Of a DNA stretch of 64,000 bases, positions 16,906 to 27,720 are shown in pieces. Each line of letters begins with the position of its first letter. Position 1 is the stretch's first letter. The position numbers and the translations under genes were made by a program. Where the stretch lies: assembly GCF_001458355.1 (NCBI RefSeq), contig NZ_CYSA01000003.1:186001-250000 (forward strand), read 5' to 3'. Source of the stretch: Thalassovita gelatinovora (lineage in GTDB: Bacteria; Pseudomonadota; Alphaproteobacteria; Rhodobacterales; Rhodobacteraceae). A model generated the notes under the pieces. It was given only the letters and a program-made list of their open reading frames with translations. It was not told the origin of the DNA and ran no database searches.

Positions 16906-18474
16906 ATGGAATTGTTGTTTTTTCTTTTGAGCCTGGGTGGTATTGCGGCTTTGTCGGGTATCTTGGAGGATGAAGGTTCAGCGCAGGATACGGGTGGGGA
17001 CGATGAAAGAGATATCGACGTCACGGCCATAGAATATGCCCCAGGAGAGTCTCTTCATCCAATATTGCTGCTGAATGACGCTGCTGTGCAAGCGCAGGAG
17101 AGCGATTTGCACCTGTCCACCTATGATCTGAGCGAGGTGGAGACCGACGCAGATCGTATTGCGATTCTGTTTGACGAAGATTTCACAATTGAAGAACAAT
17201 CAAACCTTCACATCGAGCGGAACGATGCAGGGGACATTCTGGTTCAAAGCGGCTCTGACACGGTGGCGCTGCAAGGCATGACGGACTTGCCAGACGGGTT
17301 GCTGGAAATCCATATTGTACGATCTGGCTTCGACGATGATGGGGTTTTGCAGCCGGATGAAATTCAGCAAAGCTTTGAAAGCGTTTCGGTCGATTTTGGT
17401 GCTGAAAGCGCAGAAGTATTTACCGTGGAAGATCCGACACTTGATCTGGCAGTGGTGAATGGCGGCGGTGGGGACGACGTTCTTAGTGTGACGGGTACGA
17501 CCACCCTGCGTGCCGAGCTGGGCACCGGGAATGATCTGGTGGATCTAAGTGCTGACGCAGCACCACTGGATGCTGAAAATAATGAGATTCGTGAATATAC
17601 TGACAATGAATACGGATTCTGGGACCCCGATGGCGAAAGCGGGGGGCAATATATCTATGACTATACTCAGATCGGCACTGGGGAAGGCAACGACAGTGTC
17701 TTGCTGGGAAATCATACTGCGGTCGTATTTACCGGTGAGGGCGACGACAGCATTTCTGCAACCGGAGACGCCGTGGCCTATATCGATGCCGGAACCGGAG
17801 ATGATCTAGTCGATCTGAGAGCGGACACTGTTGGCGGCAATGATCATTTTGCCATTGGTGGTGCAGGCAATGACCAATTTGAGGGCAGCGCCGGGGAGGA
17901 TACTTATTTTGGCGCAGACAACTCAATTGGCGATGGCAGCAGTGACAGCGTTTCTGGTCATGGTGGCGATGATGTTCTTTATGGCAGCGCCGGCGCGGAC
18001 GTGATTGAGGGTGGCGCTGGTGATGACCTAATTGGCGGCGTCCGAGACCTCCATGAATATTCCATAGATGTCACCGACTACGCCGATGGTGCGGCCGATA
18101 CGATGGCTGGCGGCGCCGGGGACGACACGATCATCGGCGATGCTTATGATGTCATGAGCGGCAGCGAGGGCGCGGATCAGTTCTCGACTTATTGGCGCCC
18201 CAATGACAGCGATAGCGCAACAATTGTGACCGACTTCGACCCGGCCGAAGATCAGTTGGAAATCACCATCCATTTTGACGACATCCAAACCACGCCCAGC
18301 CATTGGGAAGATGATGAGGACTGGGAGGCGGGTATCCATCCTGATCTGGTTGATGTCGGCAGCGACACGCATGTGGTGTTTGAAGGTCAGACCTTGGCCG
18401 TGTTGCAAGGGGTCAATGGGGTTCCTGCCAGTGCGATTTCAGGTCAGGTATTCCTGCCCTATAATCGCTGGTGA
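16906..18474 (+). CDS. RTX-type calcium-binding repeat protein
   Basis: 522 residues, strongly acidic. The N-terminus has a hydrophobic stretch (MELLFFLLSLGGIAALSGIL) and then an acidic region. Degenerate RTX nonapeptides run from about residue 185 to 430, for example GGGGDDVLS, GTGNDLVDL, GEGNDSVLL, GTGDDLVDL, GGDDVLYGS and GAGDDLIGG. A TDFDPAEDQLEI block after the repeats is typical of type I secreted proteins. Calcium binding and export by a type I system are likely from the repeats, but no transporter genes are adjacent. The N-terminal hydrophobic segment is unusual for type I substrates. GAGG lies 8 bases before the ATG. Confidence 0.82.
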   Translation: MELLFFLLSLGGIAALSGILEDEGSAQDTGGDDERDIDVTAIEYAPGESLHPILLLNDAAVQAQESDLHLSTYDLSEVETDADRIAILFDEDFTIEEQSNLHIERNDAGDILVQSGSDTVALQGMTDLPDGLLEIHIVRSGFDDDGVLQPDEIQQSFESVSVDFGAESAEVFTVEDPTLDLAVVNGGGGDDVLSVTGTTTLRAELGTGNDLVDLSADAAPLDAENNEIREYTDNEYGFWDPDGESGGQYIYDYTQIGTGEGNDSVLLGNHTAVVFTGEGDDSISATGDAVAYIDAGTGDDLVDLRADTVGGNDHFAIGGAGNDQFEGSAGEDTYFGADNSIGDGSSDSVSGHGGDDVLYGSAGADVIEGGAGDDLIGGVRDLHEYSIDVTDYADGAADTMAGGAGDDTIIGDAYDVMSGSEGADQFSTYWRPNDSDSATIVTDFDPAEDQLEITIHFDDIQTTPSHWEDDEDWEAGIHPDLVDVGSDTHVVFEGQTLAVLQGVNGVPASAISGQVFLPYNRW

Positions 18475-18480
18475 TCATAG

Positions 18481-18501
18481 CCCGCCCTCTTGGGGGGCGG
18501 G
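18481..18501. terminator. GC-rich hairpin after the RTX gene
   Basis: CCCGCCC and GGGCGGG pair around a 7-base loop, 6 bases after the RTX stop. No T-run follows, so it may be only a weak or Rho-assisted terminator or a transcript-end stabiliser. Confidence 0.4.
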
Positions 18502-18673
18502 GTGGCAATAGATGCCGCGATGCTGCGCCCCTATCGGTCGGGGCGGTTTACGATAGCAAAACGCTTGTTCATTCCACGGCCTGAAAAAGCGGTGGTGCAG
18601 ATCCGCGCATTGACGGCGCGCGGGAAAGGTCCTCGACGGTTTCAAAACGATCAACACGATTTTCCGACACAAG

Positions 18674-18697
18674 AAAAAGGCGGCCCCAAGGGCCGCC
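18674..18697 (-). terminator. Rho-independent terminator of eno
   Basis: A perfect 8-base stem (GGCGGCCC with GGGCCGCC, loop of 3) at 18679-18697, followed on the minus strand by TTTTTC. It is 26 bases past the eno stop. Confidence 0.85.
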
Positions 18698-18723
18698 CTT
18701 CTTATTCATGCAAACAGATCCGT

Positions 18724-20058
<1,335 letters not shown>

Positions 20059-20108
20059 TTAAAAGGGGCAGGGAGCACGTTTGCGATAACGGGGACAGAA
20101 ATAACGCC

Positions 20109-21005
20109 TTATGCGATGCCCGACATTTGCGACTGCGTGGTTTTGCGGGCCAACCGGCGTTCGCGCAAAAAGGTATAAAGCCCGGTCGCGATGATCAGAG
20201 CCGCCCCGGCATAGGTCAGAAGATCGGGACGTTCGTGCAGGAAAACAATTCCAAGCGCCATGGAAAAGACCATCCGGGAATAGCGGAATGGAGCCAGCGA
20301 AGATACTTCGCCGATCCGCATCGCCACCACCATCGCGGCATAGCCCGCAATGCCCAACCCGATGGCCGCGCCAATGCCGATGCCGCCATAGACCGATGGC
20401 AGGACCGGCTGATGCTGCTGCAGCAGCCCCAGGATTGGCCCGGCCAGAAGCAATGCCGAGAAACCTTGAAACGACACCACGCTGGTCGATACGGTTGCGG
20501 GCAACCGGCGTGAAATGACATCGCGCAGCGAAATCGACACCACGGCCCCCACGACCAGCAAAGTGGCGACCTCGAATTCGGCCGATCCGGGGCGGATGAT
20601 CAACAACACACCGCCAAACCCGATCAAGATCGCCAACCAACGCCGCCACCCGACCTGTTCGCGCAGGAACAGCGCAGCCCCCATGGTCACGACCAGCGGC
20701 ACCGCCTGGAACATGGTTGCAAAGGTCGCCAGCGGCACTGCAGACAGTGATACGATCACGAAAACCGCGCAGAACCCTTCGCTGACCGACCGCAGATAAA
20801 GAATACCGTGCCCGCGCAGTGGCGGAAACAAGGTTTCGCCCGATCTGATCGCGACCAGACCGAACATCGTCGTGCCACCGATGCCAAGGAAGAAGATCAA
20901 TTCACTGGTCGGAATCGTTGCTGTCACCTGTTTGACAAACAGATCCTGCACCGCGAACAGCGCCATTGAGAGGGTGAAAAGCAGGTTGGCTTTGACATTG
21001 AGCAT
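20109..21005 (-). CDS. DMT superfamily (EamA) transporter
   Basis: 298 residues from ATG 21005, with about ten hydrophobic segments in two EamA halves (LFTLSMALFAVQDLFVKQ opening the first, VFSMALGIVFLHERPDLLTYAGAALIIATG closing the second). The substrate is unknown; DMT proteins export metabolites or take up nucleosides and amino acids. The frame continues to 21107, but those residues are basic and non-hydrophobic, unlike the family start. A basic tail (RERRLARKTTQS) ends the protein. It follows the Fur/Mur gene on the same strand, 132 bases away. Confidence 0.8.
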   Translation of the reverse strand: MLNVKANLLFTLSMALFAVQDLFVKQVTATIPTSELIFFLGIGGTTMFGLVAIRSGETLFPPLRGHGILYLRSVSEGFCAVFVIVSLSAVPLATFATMFQAVPLVVTMGAALFLREQVGWRRWLAILIGFGGVLLIIRPGSAEFEVATLLVVGAVVSISLRDVISRRLPATVSTSVVSFQGFSALLLAGPILGLLQQHQPVLPSVYGGIGIGAAIGLGIAGYAAMVVAMRIGEVSSLAPFRYSRMVFSMALGIVFLHERPDLLTYAGAALIIATGLYTFLRERRLARKTTQSQMSGIA

Positions 21006-21137
21006 GCAGCGCGGTCCAGAATGAATGAGGCCGCACAGCAGAATCCCAAATCGCCACCGGATGCAAGAGTGACGTGCCGACCGTGGAATCAAAACCCAAT
21101 GGCGCAAGGATCACCAATGGTGATATAGGGACAGGCA

Positions 21138-21551
21138 TCAGTCTTTCTTGATCGGTACGCCATAGAGTTCAAGCCGATGCCCCTTCAAACGATAGCCCAG
21201 CTTCTGGGCTATCTTTTCCTGAAGCTGTTCAATCTCGGGATCGACGAATTCGATCACTTCGCCAGAATGCATATCAATCAGGTGATCGTGATGTTCGCGT
21301 TCAGCATCTTCATAGCGGGCGCGGCCATCGCCGAATTCCAGCTTGTCGAGTATCCCGGCTTCTTCGAACAGTTTCACCGTGCGATAAACAGTAGCGATGG
21401 AAATGCGCGGATCGCGGGCGCTGGCGCGGCCATAAAGTTCGTCTACATCAGGGTGATCATGTGAGTCCTGCAAAACAGCGGCGATGGTCCGGCGCTGACC
21501 GGTCATCCGCAGTCCCATCGCTTCACAGCGCGAAATGATCGTGTCTTTCAT
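21138..21551 (-). CDS. Fur family regulator (Fur/Mur-like)
   Basis: 137 residues: a winged-helix DNA-binding half (LRMTGQRRTIAAVLQDS to ISIATVYRTVKLFEEAGI) and a dimerisation half with the histidine-rich metal site (EREHHDHLIDMHSGEVIEFVDPEIE). The only cysteine is near the N-terminus, so there is no CxxC structural zinc site, as in the alphaproteobacterial Fur/Mur group. In Rhodobacterales the homologue mainly senses manganese (Mur), while iron is handled by Irr and IscR; assigning Mur function here is inference. Zur and Irr are less likely because their characteristic metal motifs are absent. Confidence 0.82.
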   Translation of the reverse strand: MKDTIISRCEAMGLRMTGQRRTIAAVLQDSHDHPDVDELYGRASARDPRISIATVYRTVKLFEEAGILDKLEFGDGRARYEDAEREHHDHLIDMHSGEVIEFVDPEIEQLQEKIAQKLGYRLKGHRLELYGVPIKKD

Positions 21552-21669
21552 GGCCTTCCCCGATGTTCCGCAACTTGTTTAACGCTAGAACCATTATTGA
21601 TCCACCCGCTTTGGGGTGGGCCGGTCAGGTATCAGCCTTTTCGCCCCGCGGCAATCGGCCCGTTCGGGG

Positions 21670-22518
21670 TCAGGGTTCCGCATTAAGCCGACCTTCCATC
21701 ACCTTGACCGCATATCCCGACACCGTAACCGTACCGTTTTGGGTCTGAATGCTGATCACGCTGGGCCGCCCCATATCGTCGCCTTGATTCAGGTGCAGGG
21801 TCAGATCGCGCCCTTCCAGTTGTGCCAGATAGGCCCCAAGGGCGGCTGCGGCACTGCCGGTGGCGGGATCTTCGGGGATGTTATCGAGGGGCGCGAACAT
21901 GCGGGCATGGATGGTGTTTTTATCGCGGACATAAGCGAATTGCGCGAAATCAAGCGTTGCAGGATACCGTTCCGCCCCGTCGCGAATGGCAGTTAGGTCG
22001 GTGACAATGGCAGCCAGTGCCGCACGGTCGGTCAGTTCCGTCAGGGTAAAGGGCAGGCCAAGGCTTACCATCACCGGGGCATGGGTGGTGGTGTCAATCC
22101 GGTCCTCATCCAATCCAAGCGCCCGCGCGATCAAAGCAGGGGCGGGGTATCCCAACAAGTCCAGATCTACCGGTGTCGTGAAACGCGCCGCACCGTTTTC
22201 GGCGTGGCAACTCAGCGGCCCCACACCCAGTTCCAACACCATCTCGGGACCGTGGCCCAAACTGGCCAAAGCGATGGCTGTGCCGATGGTGGGATGGCCG
22301 GCAAAGGGCACCTCCATCGTCGGGGTGAAGATGCGAAGCTTGGCGGTATGAGACGGATCTTGGGGTGGAAAAACAAAGGTGGTTTCAGAGTAATTGAATT
22401 CCCGCGCGATTTTCTGAAACTGCGCTTCGGCCAGCTTGGAGGCATCCGGAATTACCGCCAATTGATTGCCGCCATAGGGTGTTTGGGAAAAGACATCCAG
22501 AACTAGAAATTTGGTCAT
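21670..22518 (-). CDS. PhzF family isomerase-like protein
   Basis: 282 residues. DVFSQTPYGGNQLAVI at the N-terminus, EFNYSETTFVFPP with the catalytic glutamate, FTPTMEVPFAGHPTIGTAIAL, and EDPATGSAAAALGAYL in the C-terminal half are the PhzF signatures. True PhzF isomerises a phenazine precursor, but no other phz gene is present, so this is one of the many related proteins of unknown substrate. It has a diaminopimelate-epimerase-like fold. The gap before it to the antiporter gene is 108 bases, with no clear terminator. Confidence 0.85.
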   Translation of the reverse strand: MTKFLVLDVFSQTPYGGNQLAVIPDASKLAEAQFQKIAREFNYSETTFVFPPQDPSHTAKLRIFTPTMEVPFAGHPTIGTAIALASLGHGPEMVLELGVGPLSCHAENGAARFTTPVDLDLLGYPAPALIARALGLDEDRIDTTTHAPVMVSLGLPFTLTELTDRAALAAIVTDLTAIRDGAERYPATLDFAQFAYVRDKNTIHARMFAPLDNIPEDPATGSAAAALGAYLAQLEGRDLTLHLNQGDDMGRPSVISIQTQNGTVTVSGYAVKVMEGRLNAEP

Positions 22519-22626
22519 TCGGCGTCCCTCCCTCGTATTGCCTTTACCCTGCGCAGATCGGCCATCGGCAGCATGCCACTACCCCAGATTTGCCCTGTGC
22601 AGGAAAATCGCTCAGCGTGTTATCGA

Positions 22627-23886
22627 TTACATCAGATCAGGTTCACGGCCAAACCTGTTGGCGACCTGTGCCACGCTCAACCCCTGAACGATGATCGAAA
22701 AGATCACCACCATATAAGTCGCGGTCAAGATCATGGTTTTCCATTCGCCATCGGGGATCGACAGCGCCAGCGCAACCGAAATACCCCCCTTCAACCCGCC
22801 CCATGTCATGATCGGGATCACCCCGCGGCCAAAATCGCGGAACGGGCGCAACACAAAAATCGGTATCGCAACCGCCATAAGCCGCGCAAACAGCGCCAGA
22901 ACAATGGCCGCAGCCCCGGCAGTCAGGTATTGCATATCCAGCGTGACGGCGAAAACTTCGAATCCGATAAGCAGAAACAAGACCGCGTTCAAAATTTCGT
23001 CGATCAGTTTCCAGAATGCTTCGACATAGCGTCGGGTTTCTTCGGACATCCCGTGCTTGGCGCCGATATCGCCAATCAGAAGCCCGGCACAGACTGCCAT
23101 GATCGGGGCGGACACGTGCATCCACACGGCCAGTTCGTAGCCCCCGAAAGCCAAACCAAGCGTAATCAGCACCTCAAGCGAATAATCGTCGATCAGCCGC
23201 ATCACCCGAAAGGTCAGCCAGCCCAGAACGATACCAAGGATGGCACCGCCAAAAGCTTCTTGCACGAAAAGCGTGATCGCGGACATCGCGGTGGTTTCGT
23301 GATCGTCGCCATGTCCGCTGATCGCGGGAAAGGCCAGCGCGACCAGTACCAGAAACACTACATAGCCAACTCCGTCATTGAACAGAGATTCCCCCGCGAT
23401 CTTGGTTTCCAGCGATTTGCGCAGGCTGGCTTCGCGCAGAACGCCCATCACCGCGACCGGATCGGTTGGCGATATCAACGCACCGAACACCAGCGCCACC
23501 ATCAGCGGCATCCCGGTGATCCAGCTGAACCCGAACCCGACGACAACGGTGGACAGCCCCACACCAAGCGTCGCCATCAACACAACAACGGACCATTGTT
23601 TGCGCAGATCGGCAAGCTTCACATGCAGCGCCCCGGCAAACAGTAAAAGGCCCAACATCCCTTCCAGCAACGCATCGGAAAAATCGATACCCAGAATAAC
23701 TTTTCGGGCCGTGGATGCCATATTCAAACCAGGCAGGACCTGATCGATCAACAGCACCGACATCGAAGCCAGAAGCGACACGATCAATATCCCGATGGCG
23801 GCGGGCAGCCGCAGGAACAGGTAATTGATCGCGCCGAACATCCCGGCCAAAACGATCAGGGTCGAAGTGATCTGAAGAAACGTCAT
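22627..23886 (-). CDS. CPA1 family sodium/proton antiporter
   Basis: 419 residues with about 12 membrane segments. The conserved LVFGALISPTDPVAVMGVLRE and LFNDGVGYVVFLVLVALAFP blocks carry the ion-binding acidic residues of the NhaP/NHE type. It probably exchanges sodium or potassium for protons across the inner membrane, which suits a marine bacterium. The open frame extends upstream to 24177, but the extra part is not hydrophobic and overlaps the EEP gene; the ATG at 23886 (MTFLQITSTLIVLAGMFG) fits the family. Single-gene unit or second in a unit with the EEP hydrolase, 77 bases away. Confidence 0.85.
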   Translation of the reverse strand: MTFLQITSTLIVLAGMFGAINYLFLRLPAAIGILIVSLLASMSVLLIDQVLPGLNMASTARKVILGIDFSDALLEGMLGLLLFAGALHVKLADLRKQWSVVVLMATLGVGLSTVVVGFGFSWITGMPLMVALVFGALISPTDPVAVMGVLREASLRKSLETKIAGESLFNDGVGYVVFLVLVALAFPAISGHGDDHETTAMSAITLFVQEAFGGAILGIVLGWLTFRVMRLIDDYSLEVLITLGLAFGGYELAVWMHVSAPIMAVCAGLLIGDIGAKHGMSEETRRYVEAFWKLIDEILNAVLFLLIGFEVFAVTLDMQYLTAGAAAIVLALFARLMAVAIPIFVLRPFRDFGRGVIPIMTWGGLKGGISVALALSIPDGEWKTMILTATYMVVIFSIIVQGLSVAQVANRFGREPDLM

Positions 23887-23963
23887 GGGAAACTCATTTG
23901 ATGCAAACCGTGATTTCCGGCTAGCACACTCGCCGAGATTACAAAAGTGTTTCGCGCCGAGCC

Positions 23964-24662
23964 TCAAGCCATGGCGATATCGGCCCAGATTGGCAAATGA
24001 TCCGACGCGATCCGCGCCGGTTGTCCCCGATGCGCCTTGGTTCGAACGGCTTGCAGGTGATCGGACAACGCGAAACGGTCTAATGCCGCGACCGGACGCG
24101 GCGCGGGAAAGCTGGGGGCGGTCGGGATGAACCGCAAACCATGCGCGACCGTATCGAGAGGCCGCACCGACCCCCATTCATTGAAATCCCCGGCCAACAC
24201 TGTCGGCATGTCGGGCAGGTCGCGCAAATGCCGGATGATCGCGCTGATCTGCATCAGTCGATAGCGGCGGATCAGTCCCAGATGCGCGCCGACCACCCGC
24301 AATGGGCCGATGGATGTGTCCAGTTCGGCCCGGATCGCACCGCGTGGTTCCAAACCCGGCAATTCTATATGCGCGGTTTTTCTCAATTTCACCCCGGGGC
24401 GAACCAGCATCGCATTGCCGTGCCAACCGATAGAGCCGCCAGGCTGACCGAATGGCAGAATCGTCCAGCCATCGTCTTCGATCATCTCATGGGGCAGGGC
24501 GGCCGGACGCGGTGGTAACCGCTTGTCTGCTTCCTGCAGCACCACCACCTGAGCGTCCAATCCCGCGATCACGCTAAGCGATCGGTCGGGTCGGCGCCGC
24601 AGATCCAAACCGACGCATTTTTGAAGATTGTAGCTTGCAATGCGACAGGTGGGTAAGGTCAT
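23964..24662 (-). CDS. Endonuclease/exonuclease/phosphatase family protein
   Basis: 232 residues. The EEP fold residues are visible: SYNLQKCVG near the start, VVLQEADKR (metal-binding glutamate), VVGAHLGL, LAGDFNEWG (Asp-x-Asn) and SDHLPIWADI (Asp-His at the C-terminus). This set makes it a divalent-metal phosphoesterase, perhaps acting on nucleic acid or phospholipid; the substrate is unknown. No signal peptide is evident. Its start is 37 bases from the divergent DUF2238 gene, so their promoters must overlap. Confidence 0.8.
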   Translation of the reverse strand: MTLPTCRIASYNLQKCVGLDLRRRPDRSLSVIAGLDAQVVVLQEADKRLPPRPAALPHEMIEDDGWTILPFGQPGGSIGWHGNAMLVRPGVKLRKTAHIELPGLEPRGAIRAELDTSIGPLRVVGAHLGLIRRYRLMQISAIIRHLRDLPDMPTVLAGDFNEWGSVRPLDTVAHGLRFIPTAPSFPAPRPVAALDRFALSDHLQAVRTKAHRGQPARIASDHLPIWADIAMA

Positions 24663-24699
24663 AAAGACTGGATACAGGTTTAAGACAGGAAGTCACGGA

Positions 24700-25335
24700 A
24701 TGTTTGCCCGACAAACATGGGTTGCCCGCACTCTCTGGGCGCTGCTGTTCATATTTTCAGCGGTCTCACTGATCGTCGGCCAGTGGTATCCGGCTTTTGT
24801 GGCGCTGGCGACATTGGCGCTTTCGCTGGCACCGCTGTTTCTGTCCCGTTGGGCCAAAGTGGTGATCCCGCCCAGTTTCATCGCCGCTGCGACGGTTTTC
24901 GCCGGCGCGACACTGTTGCTGGGTGAAGCCTTTGACTTCTACGATCGGGTTTGGTGGTGGGATATTGCCATGCACGGAACCGGTGCGGTGGGGGTGGGCC
25001 TGATCGGGTTCGTTCTTATTTTCATGATGTTTCAGGGCGACAAATACGCGGCCCCTCCGTATGCCGTCGCGTTGTTTGCCTTTTGCTTCGCGATGGCGGT
25101 GGGGACGATGTGGGAAATTTTCGAATTCACGATGGATTCCCTTTTCGGCTTCAATACGCAGAAATCGGGGCTGCCAGACACGATGGGCGACCTGATCGTC
25201 GATGGCGCAGGGGCCATCGTCGGGGCCTGGGCGGGATGGTTCTACCTTAAATCCCAGGAACAGGGCGGGCTGACTGGCGTCATCGACGAATTCGTGCGGC
25301 ACAATCCCAGACTATTTCAGCGGCGGCGAAAATAA
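24700..25335 (+). CDS. DUF2238 (YjdF-like) membrane protein
   Basis: 211 residues from ATG 24700, which has AGGAAG about 8 bases upstream. Five to six hydrophobic segments are present, with WWWDIAMHGTGAVGVGLIG, GTMWEIFEFTMDSLFGFN and the polar DTMGDLIVDGAGAIVGAWAGW, which are the conserved blocks of the DUF2238/YjdF family. Charged and polar residues within membrane segments suggest a transport or enzymatic role, but none is established. The frame is open from 24640, which would overlap the divergent EEP gene. Confidence 0.75.
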   Translation: MFARQTWVARTLWALLFIFSAVSLIVGQWYPAFVALATLALSLAPLFLSRWAKVVIPPSFIAAATVFAGATLLLGEAFDFYDRVWWWDIAMHGTGAVGVGLIGFVLIFMMFQGDKYAAPPYAVALFAFCFAMAVGTMWEIFEFTMDSLFGFNTQKSGLPDTMGDLIVDGAGAIVGAWAGWFYLKSQEQGGLTGVIDEFVRHNPRLFQRRRK

Positions 25336-25380
25336 ATTCCGCATCTTGACGCCGTCGGTGGTTCGGCTTCATTTGGCCCA

Positions 25381-26262
25381 ATGGAAAGAAAAAACAGCAT
25401 AGACGGGCTTGGCGCGATAATGTTGACAGGCTTTGCCGTTGTGCTTGCCTTCAACCAAGTCGTCGTAAAATTGGGGAATACCGGATTTCAACCGGTCTTC
25501 ATGGCTGGCATTCGATCGGTCGGGGCATTGATCGTTCTGACCCTCTGGATGGTTGCGCGCGGTATCCCGATCCGGTTGTCACGGGAATTCTGGGCCTCGG
25601 GTTTTCTGTTAGGCGCGTTGTTCGCTGCGGAATTCATCTGCCTGTTCTGGGCGCTTGATCATACCACAGTAGGACGCGCGTCAATCCTGTTCTATACGAT
25701 GCCTATGATCCTGTCGCTGTCAGCGCATTTCCTGCTGCCCGGTGAACGATTGACTCCCATCAGGGTGCTTGGCCTCGCGCTTGCCTTGGGCGGGATTGCC
25801 CTGGTCCTTTCGGTGCGCGATGGTGGCGAAGCCAGCCTGCTGGGCGATCTGGCTGCACTGGCAGCGGCCTGCGGCTGGGCCGGGATCGCATTGACTGCAC
25901 GGCTGACCCGGATTTCGGAACAAGTGCCGGAATTGCAACTGTGGTGGCAATTGGCGGTTTCGGCGGTGATCCTGATGCTGGTCGCACCGTTCTTCGGCCC
26001 TTTGCTGCGGGACCCCTCGATCTGGCATATGGCGGGGCTTGCCTTTCAGATCGTCGTGGTGGCCAGTTTCGGATTTCTGTTCTGGTTTTTACTGCTCAAA
26101 ATATACCCGGCCTCCGGTGTAGCCAGTTTCAGTTTCCTGTCACCGGTGATCAGCGTCGTTCTGGGCTGGCTGCTGCTGGATGAACAGATCGGGGTTCGGG
26201 TCATCTTGGCGCTGGTTCTTGTCGCCGCGGGGATCGTTCTTATCAACCGGCGCAGCGCCTGA
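25381..26262 (+). CDS. DMT superfamily (EamA) transporter
   Basis: 293 residues, about ten membrane segments in two EamA repeats, for example MLTGFAVVLAFNQVVVKLG at the start and the second-half block FSFLSPVISVVLGWLLLDEQ. It is a different subgroup from the transporter at 20109-21005. Substrate unknown. It starts 45 bases after the DUF2238 gene on the same strand, so the two may be co-transcribed. It ends 2 bases from the convergent selO. Confidence 0.82.
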   Translation: MERKNSIDGLGAIMLTGFAVVLAFNQVVVKLGNTGFQPVFMAGIRSVGALIVLTLWMVARGIPIRLSREFWASGFLLGALFAAEFICLFWALDHTTVGRASILFYTMPMILSLSAHFLLPGERLTPIRVLGLALALGGIALVLSVRDGGEASLLGDLAALAAACGWAGIALTARLTRISEQVPELQLWWQLAVSAVILMLVAPFFGPLLRDPSIWHMAGLAFQIVVVASFGFLFWFLLLKIYPASGVASFSFLSPVISVVLGWLLLDEQIGVRVILALVLVAAGIVLINRRSA

Positions 26263-26264
26263 CA

Positions 26265-27683
26265 TTAAGTCCCGCAAAACGTCTGCTGCACCACTTCTGT
26301 GGCCAGCGGCGGGCGGGTCAAGTCTTCGGCTTCCGGCTGATCTTCATAAGGGCGCGACAACACTTTCATCAGCCTTTCGAACGGTACGTAATCGCCTGCC
26401 CGTGCCGATTGAATCATCTGTTCCACCCGATGGTTGCGCGGGATGAAGGCGGGATTCACGCGGCGCATCAACGCCTCGGGTTCGGGCTCCACCTGCAAAC
26501 GCTGCCGCCATTGCGTCGCCCAAGCATCGAATGCCGTCGGATCGGTGAATTGATCGCGCGCATCACCAGTGATCAGCGCCCGGAACGTATTGGTGAAATC
26601 GGCCTGATTGTCGGCCATCACTGTCAGCAAATCGCCGATCAGCGCCTCATCCTCCTCCGTCGCCGCAGCCAATCCGATCTTTCGCCCGAAGACCAAAATC
26701 CATTCGGTCCGGATCATGCCGGACATTGCATGAACCGCTTCGGTAAACGCCTTGATCGCAACATCGCTATCGGGCATCAGAGGCACAAGGCTGGTGGCAA
26801 GCTGCGCCATGTTCCAGGCGATCACATTGGCCTGATTGTCATAGGCATAGCGCCCACCATGATCGATCGAAGAATAAACCGTCACCGGATGATAGACATC
26901 CATGAAGGCCGCAGGCCCGTAATCGATGGTTTCACCCGAAATCGAGGTATTATCGGTATTCATCACCCCGTGAATGAAACCGATCGACAACCATTGCACC
27001 ACCAGTTTCACCTGTCGTTCGATCACCGCCCGAAGGAAATCCAATGGCGTTTCGGCCTGCGGATAATGCCGATCGCGAGCATAAATGAAAAGCGCCTGCA
27101 GCGCCTCGATATCCTGCCGGGCGGCGAAATATTGAAACGTGCCCACCCGGATATGGCTGCCTGCCACCCGGGTCAGAACCGCGCCCGGCAATGGCTCTTC
27201 TCGATGAACGGTTTCGCCGGTGACAACTGCGGCCAATGCCCGCGTGGTTGGAATGCCAAGGCACTGCATTGCCTCGCTCAGCACATATTCCCGCAGTACC
27301 GGCCCCAACCAAGCGCGGCCATCGCCACGGCGGGAATAGGGCGTGCGGCCAGATCCCTTCAGTTGAATATCGCGGCGCATACCGCCCCGATCCACCACTT
27401 CGCCCAACAGAACCGCGCGGCCATCGCCCAACTGTGGTGAAAATCCGCCAAACTGATGCCCGGCATAGACCTGCGCCAGCGGTGCCGCGCCCTCCGGCAC
27501 CGCATTGCCAGCAAAGACTTCGGCCATCTCGGACTTGCCTGCGGGGGCTATCCCCAATTCGGCAGCCAAATCCGCGTTGAACGCCACCAATTCCGGCGCC
27601 GTGACCGGATCGGGCATCACTTGGGTAAAAAAACGCGCCGGCAGCGCGGCATAGCTGTTATCGAAGGGGATTTTCATGCTCAT
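26265..27683 (-). CDS. selO: Protein adenylyltransferase SelO (YdiU)
   Basis: 472 residues from ATG 27683, which has TTAGGTGA upstream; a GTG at 27692 and an ATG at 27677 are alternatives. Visible are the N-terminal [34 protein letters not shown], the nucleotide-binding [20 protein letters not shown], the catalytic-aspartate region [24 protein letters not shown] and the C-terminal [10 protein letters not shown]. This pseudokinase family transfers AMP to proteins and is tied to redox stress. The usual C-terminal selenocysteine/cysteine is present as a near-terminal Cys (QTFCGT). Confidence 0.9.
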   Translation of the reverse strand: MSMKIPFDNSYAALPARFFTQVMPDPVTAPELVAFNADLAAELGIAPAGKSEMAEVFAGNAVPEGAAPLAQVYAGHQFGGFSPQLGDGRAVLLGEVVDRGGMRRDIQLKGSGRTPYSRRGDGRAWLGPVLREYVLSEAMQCLGIPTTRALAAVVTGETVHREEPLPGAVLTRVAGSHIRVGTFQYFAARQDIEALQALFIYARDRHYPQAETPLDFLRAVIERQVKLVVQWLSIGFIHGVMNTDNTSISGETIDYGPAAFMDVYHPVTVYSSIDHGGRYAYDNQANVIAWNMAQLATSLVPLMPDSDVAIKAFTEAVHAMSGMIRTEWILVFGRKIGLAAATEEDEALIGDLLTVMADNQADFTNTFRALITGDARDQFTDPTAFDAWATQWRQRLQVEPEPEALMRRVNPAFIPRNHRVEQMIQSARAGDYVPFERLMKVLSRPYEDQPEAEDLTRPPLATEVVQQTFCGT

Positions 27684-27720
27684 GACCGTCACCTAAGCCG
27701 TTGGTACGAAATGACAAGGT

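Noticed and set aside
22573-23646. 357-codon open frame opposite the CPA1 antiporter
   Set aside because: Rich in His, Gln, Asn and Arg, with no motif, antisense to a good membrane protein.
26409-27440. 343-codon open frame opposite selO
   Set aside because: Antisense shadow of SelO; no domain or plausible start.
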